Origin: Anaerolineae bacterium
GTDB taxonomy: Bacteria; Chloroflexota; Anaerolineae; JACIWP01
DNA length: 7,923 bases
Assembly (NCBI GenBank): GCA_014360855.1
Contig: JACIWP010000145.1
Span: 1 to 7,923 of the forward strand
Direction of reading: 5' to 3'
Part shown: positions 7,235 to 7,923 of the stretch, piece by piece
Position numbering within the stretch: position 1 is the first letter of the stretch
How the letters are laid out: every line of letters starts with the position of its first letter
Position numbers and translations under genes: made by a program
The notes under the pieces: generated by a model
What the model was told of the DNA's origin: nothing
The model's database searches: none
The model's input: only the letters and a program-made list of their open reading frames with translations

Positions 7235-7903
7235 ATGCGACTGCTCAAGCATCCGCCGATTGTGCCCCTGTTGGTAGGCCTGATGGCCTTGCTCGCGGTA
7301 CTGTCCGCTTGCTCGGGCACGACGCCGGCCTCCGGCGATGCCGCCGCCTACCTGGAGTCCGGCCGGCAGGCCCAACAGGCCGGCGACCTGGCCGGCGCCG
7401 AAAAGAACCTGCGCCAGGCCATCGAGCTGAACCCCAACCTCGCCGAAGCCCACTTTATATTGGGCAATGTCCTCGCCGACCAGGGCCGCTTCGCCGAAGC
7501 CGCGTCCGAATATGAGACCGCGGTGCGGCTCAACCCCCAGAACCCGGACGCCCTTTCCAACCTGGCCGTCGCCTATGCCCATATGGGCAGATGGGACGAT
7601 GCCATCACCCAGTTGAAGAAAGCCATCACCCTCCAACCCAACGATGCCGAACTTCATTATAACCTCGGCAGTATCTACGCCCAGACGAACCGTTTTCAGG
7701 AGGCCCTGCCCGAGCTGGAGAAGGCCCGCGAGCTGAACCCGGAGCTGGCCGAAGCGTACCTGGCGCTGGGCTACACCTATCAGGGGTTGGGCAGGAACGA
7801 AGAGGCCATCCAGGCCCTGGAGACGTTCCTTGCCAAAAGCCAAGATCCCCAGTGGCGCGCTACCGCAGAAGACCTGTTGAACCAACTGCGAGGTACACCG
7901 TGA
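7235..7903 (+). CDS. TPR-repeat lipoprotein
   Basis: The 222-residue exported lipoprotein has a scaffold-like role. The N terminus has basic residues (R2, K5), a hydrophobic core (VPLLVGLMALLAV) and a lipobox LSAC, with C26 the expected lipidated residue. A short linker follows. Five tandem 34-residue tetratricopeptide repeats begin at about 36, 70, 104, 138 and 172. Each shows the G-x-A/G, F-x-E-A and LxP pattern, for example LGNVLADQGRFAEAASEYE. TPR arrays bind partner proteins and have no catalytic role, so the partner is unknown. AGGAGGG (7223-7229) lies five bases before ATG 7235. No separate promoter is obvious in the 43-base gap, so read-through from the MBL promoter is likely. The stop overlaps the next start by four bases (GTGA, 7900-7903). 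The coupled downstream protein is the best candidate partner. Confidence 0.93.
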   Translation: MRLLKHPPIVPLLVGLMALLAVLSACSGTTPASGDAAAYLESGRQAQQAGDLAGAEKNLRQAIELNPNLAEAHFILGNVLADQGRFAEAASEYETAVRLNPQNPDALSNLAVAYAHMGRWDDAITQLKKAITLQPNDAELHYNLGSIYAQTNRFQEALPELEKARELNPELAEAYLALGYTYQGLGRNEEAIQALETFLAKSQDPQWRATAEDLLNQLRGTP

Positions 7904-7923
7904 ACTACATCAAGACCGTCTTC
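7900..7923 (+). CDS. Start of a downstream gene, truncated by the window end
   Basis: GTG at 7900 overlaps the lipoprotein stop as GTGA, and GAGGT (7890-7894) lies five bases upstream, a standard coupled start. Only eight codons are visible (VNYIKTVF, with initiator Met for the first residue). The pattern recalls the N terminus of HtpX-like M48 membrane proteases, which begin with a similar short basic stretch before a membrane helix. Eight residues are far too few to assign a family. Confidence 0.5.

Overview
This is a GC-rich, densely packed bacterial chromosomal window. The hexamer GCCGGC is strikingly frequent: I counted nine copies in the first 750 bases. That habit, the gene families present and the classical sigma-70-like promoters suggest a Chloroflexota bacterium, possibly of the Anaerolineae. 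The taxonomic call is inference from style, with no marker gene to confirm it. No mobile element, CRISPR array, rRNA or tRNA is visible.

Region 1 (1-897, + strand) concerns iron-sulfur metabolism. It holds the C-terminal part of a SufR-like regulator with three spaced cysteines, then a stand-alone NifU C-terminal-domain (Nfu) Fe-S carrier. A strong intrinsic terminator closes the unit.

Region 2 (905-3984, - strand) is a compact three-gene operon read from a good promoter at 3984-3956. The order is OmpR-family response regulator, HAMP/HisKA sensor kinase, endonuclease IV (nfo). The nfo start overlaps the kinase stop in an ATGA, so a DNA-repair enzyme appears to be translationally coupled to a membrane two-component system. 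This is the most unusual gene arrangement here.

Region 3 (3985-6466, + strand) is a surface-polysaccharide pair. A GT-2 glycosyltransferase overlaps by one base with a WbaP/WcaJ-type polyprenyl-phosphate sugar-1-phosphate transferase. The transferase would load the first sugar on the lipid carrier and the glycosyltransferase would extend it. Two promoters lie upstream of the pair. The inner one is so close to the best ATG that it would give a nearly leaderless mRNA.

Region 4 (6485-7923, + strand) has its own TTGGCA-N17-TATAAT promoter. It drives a COG2220-type metallo-beta-lactamase-fold protein whose metal-binding motif reads HDDPHH instead of HxHxDH. A five-TPR lipoprotein follows, then a gene whose GTG start overlaps the lipoprotein stop and which runs off the window.

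Most of the window is ordinary housekeeping and envelope biology. I see no convincing new multi-gene system. The points worth following are the two-component-nfo coupling, the altered metal site, and the promoter/start arrangement before the glycosyltransferase.
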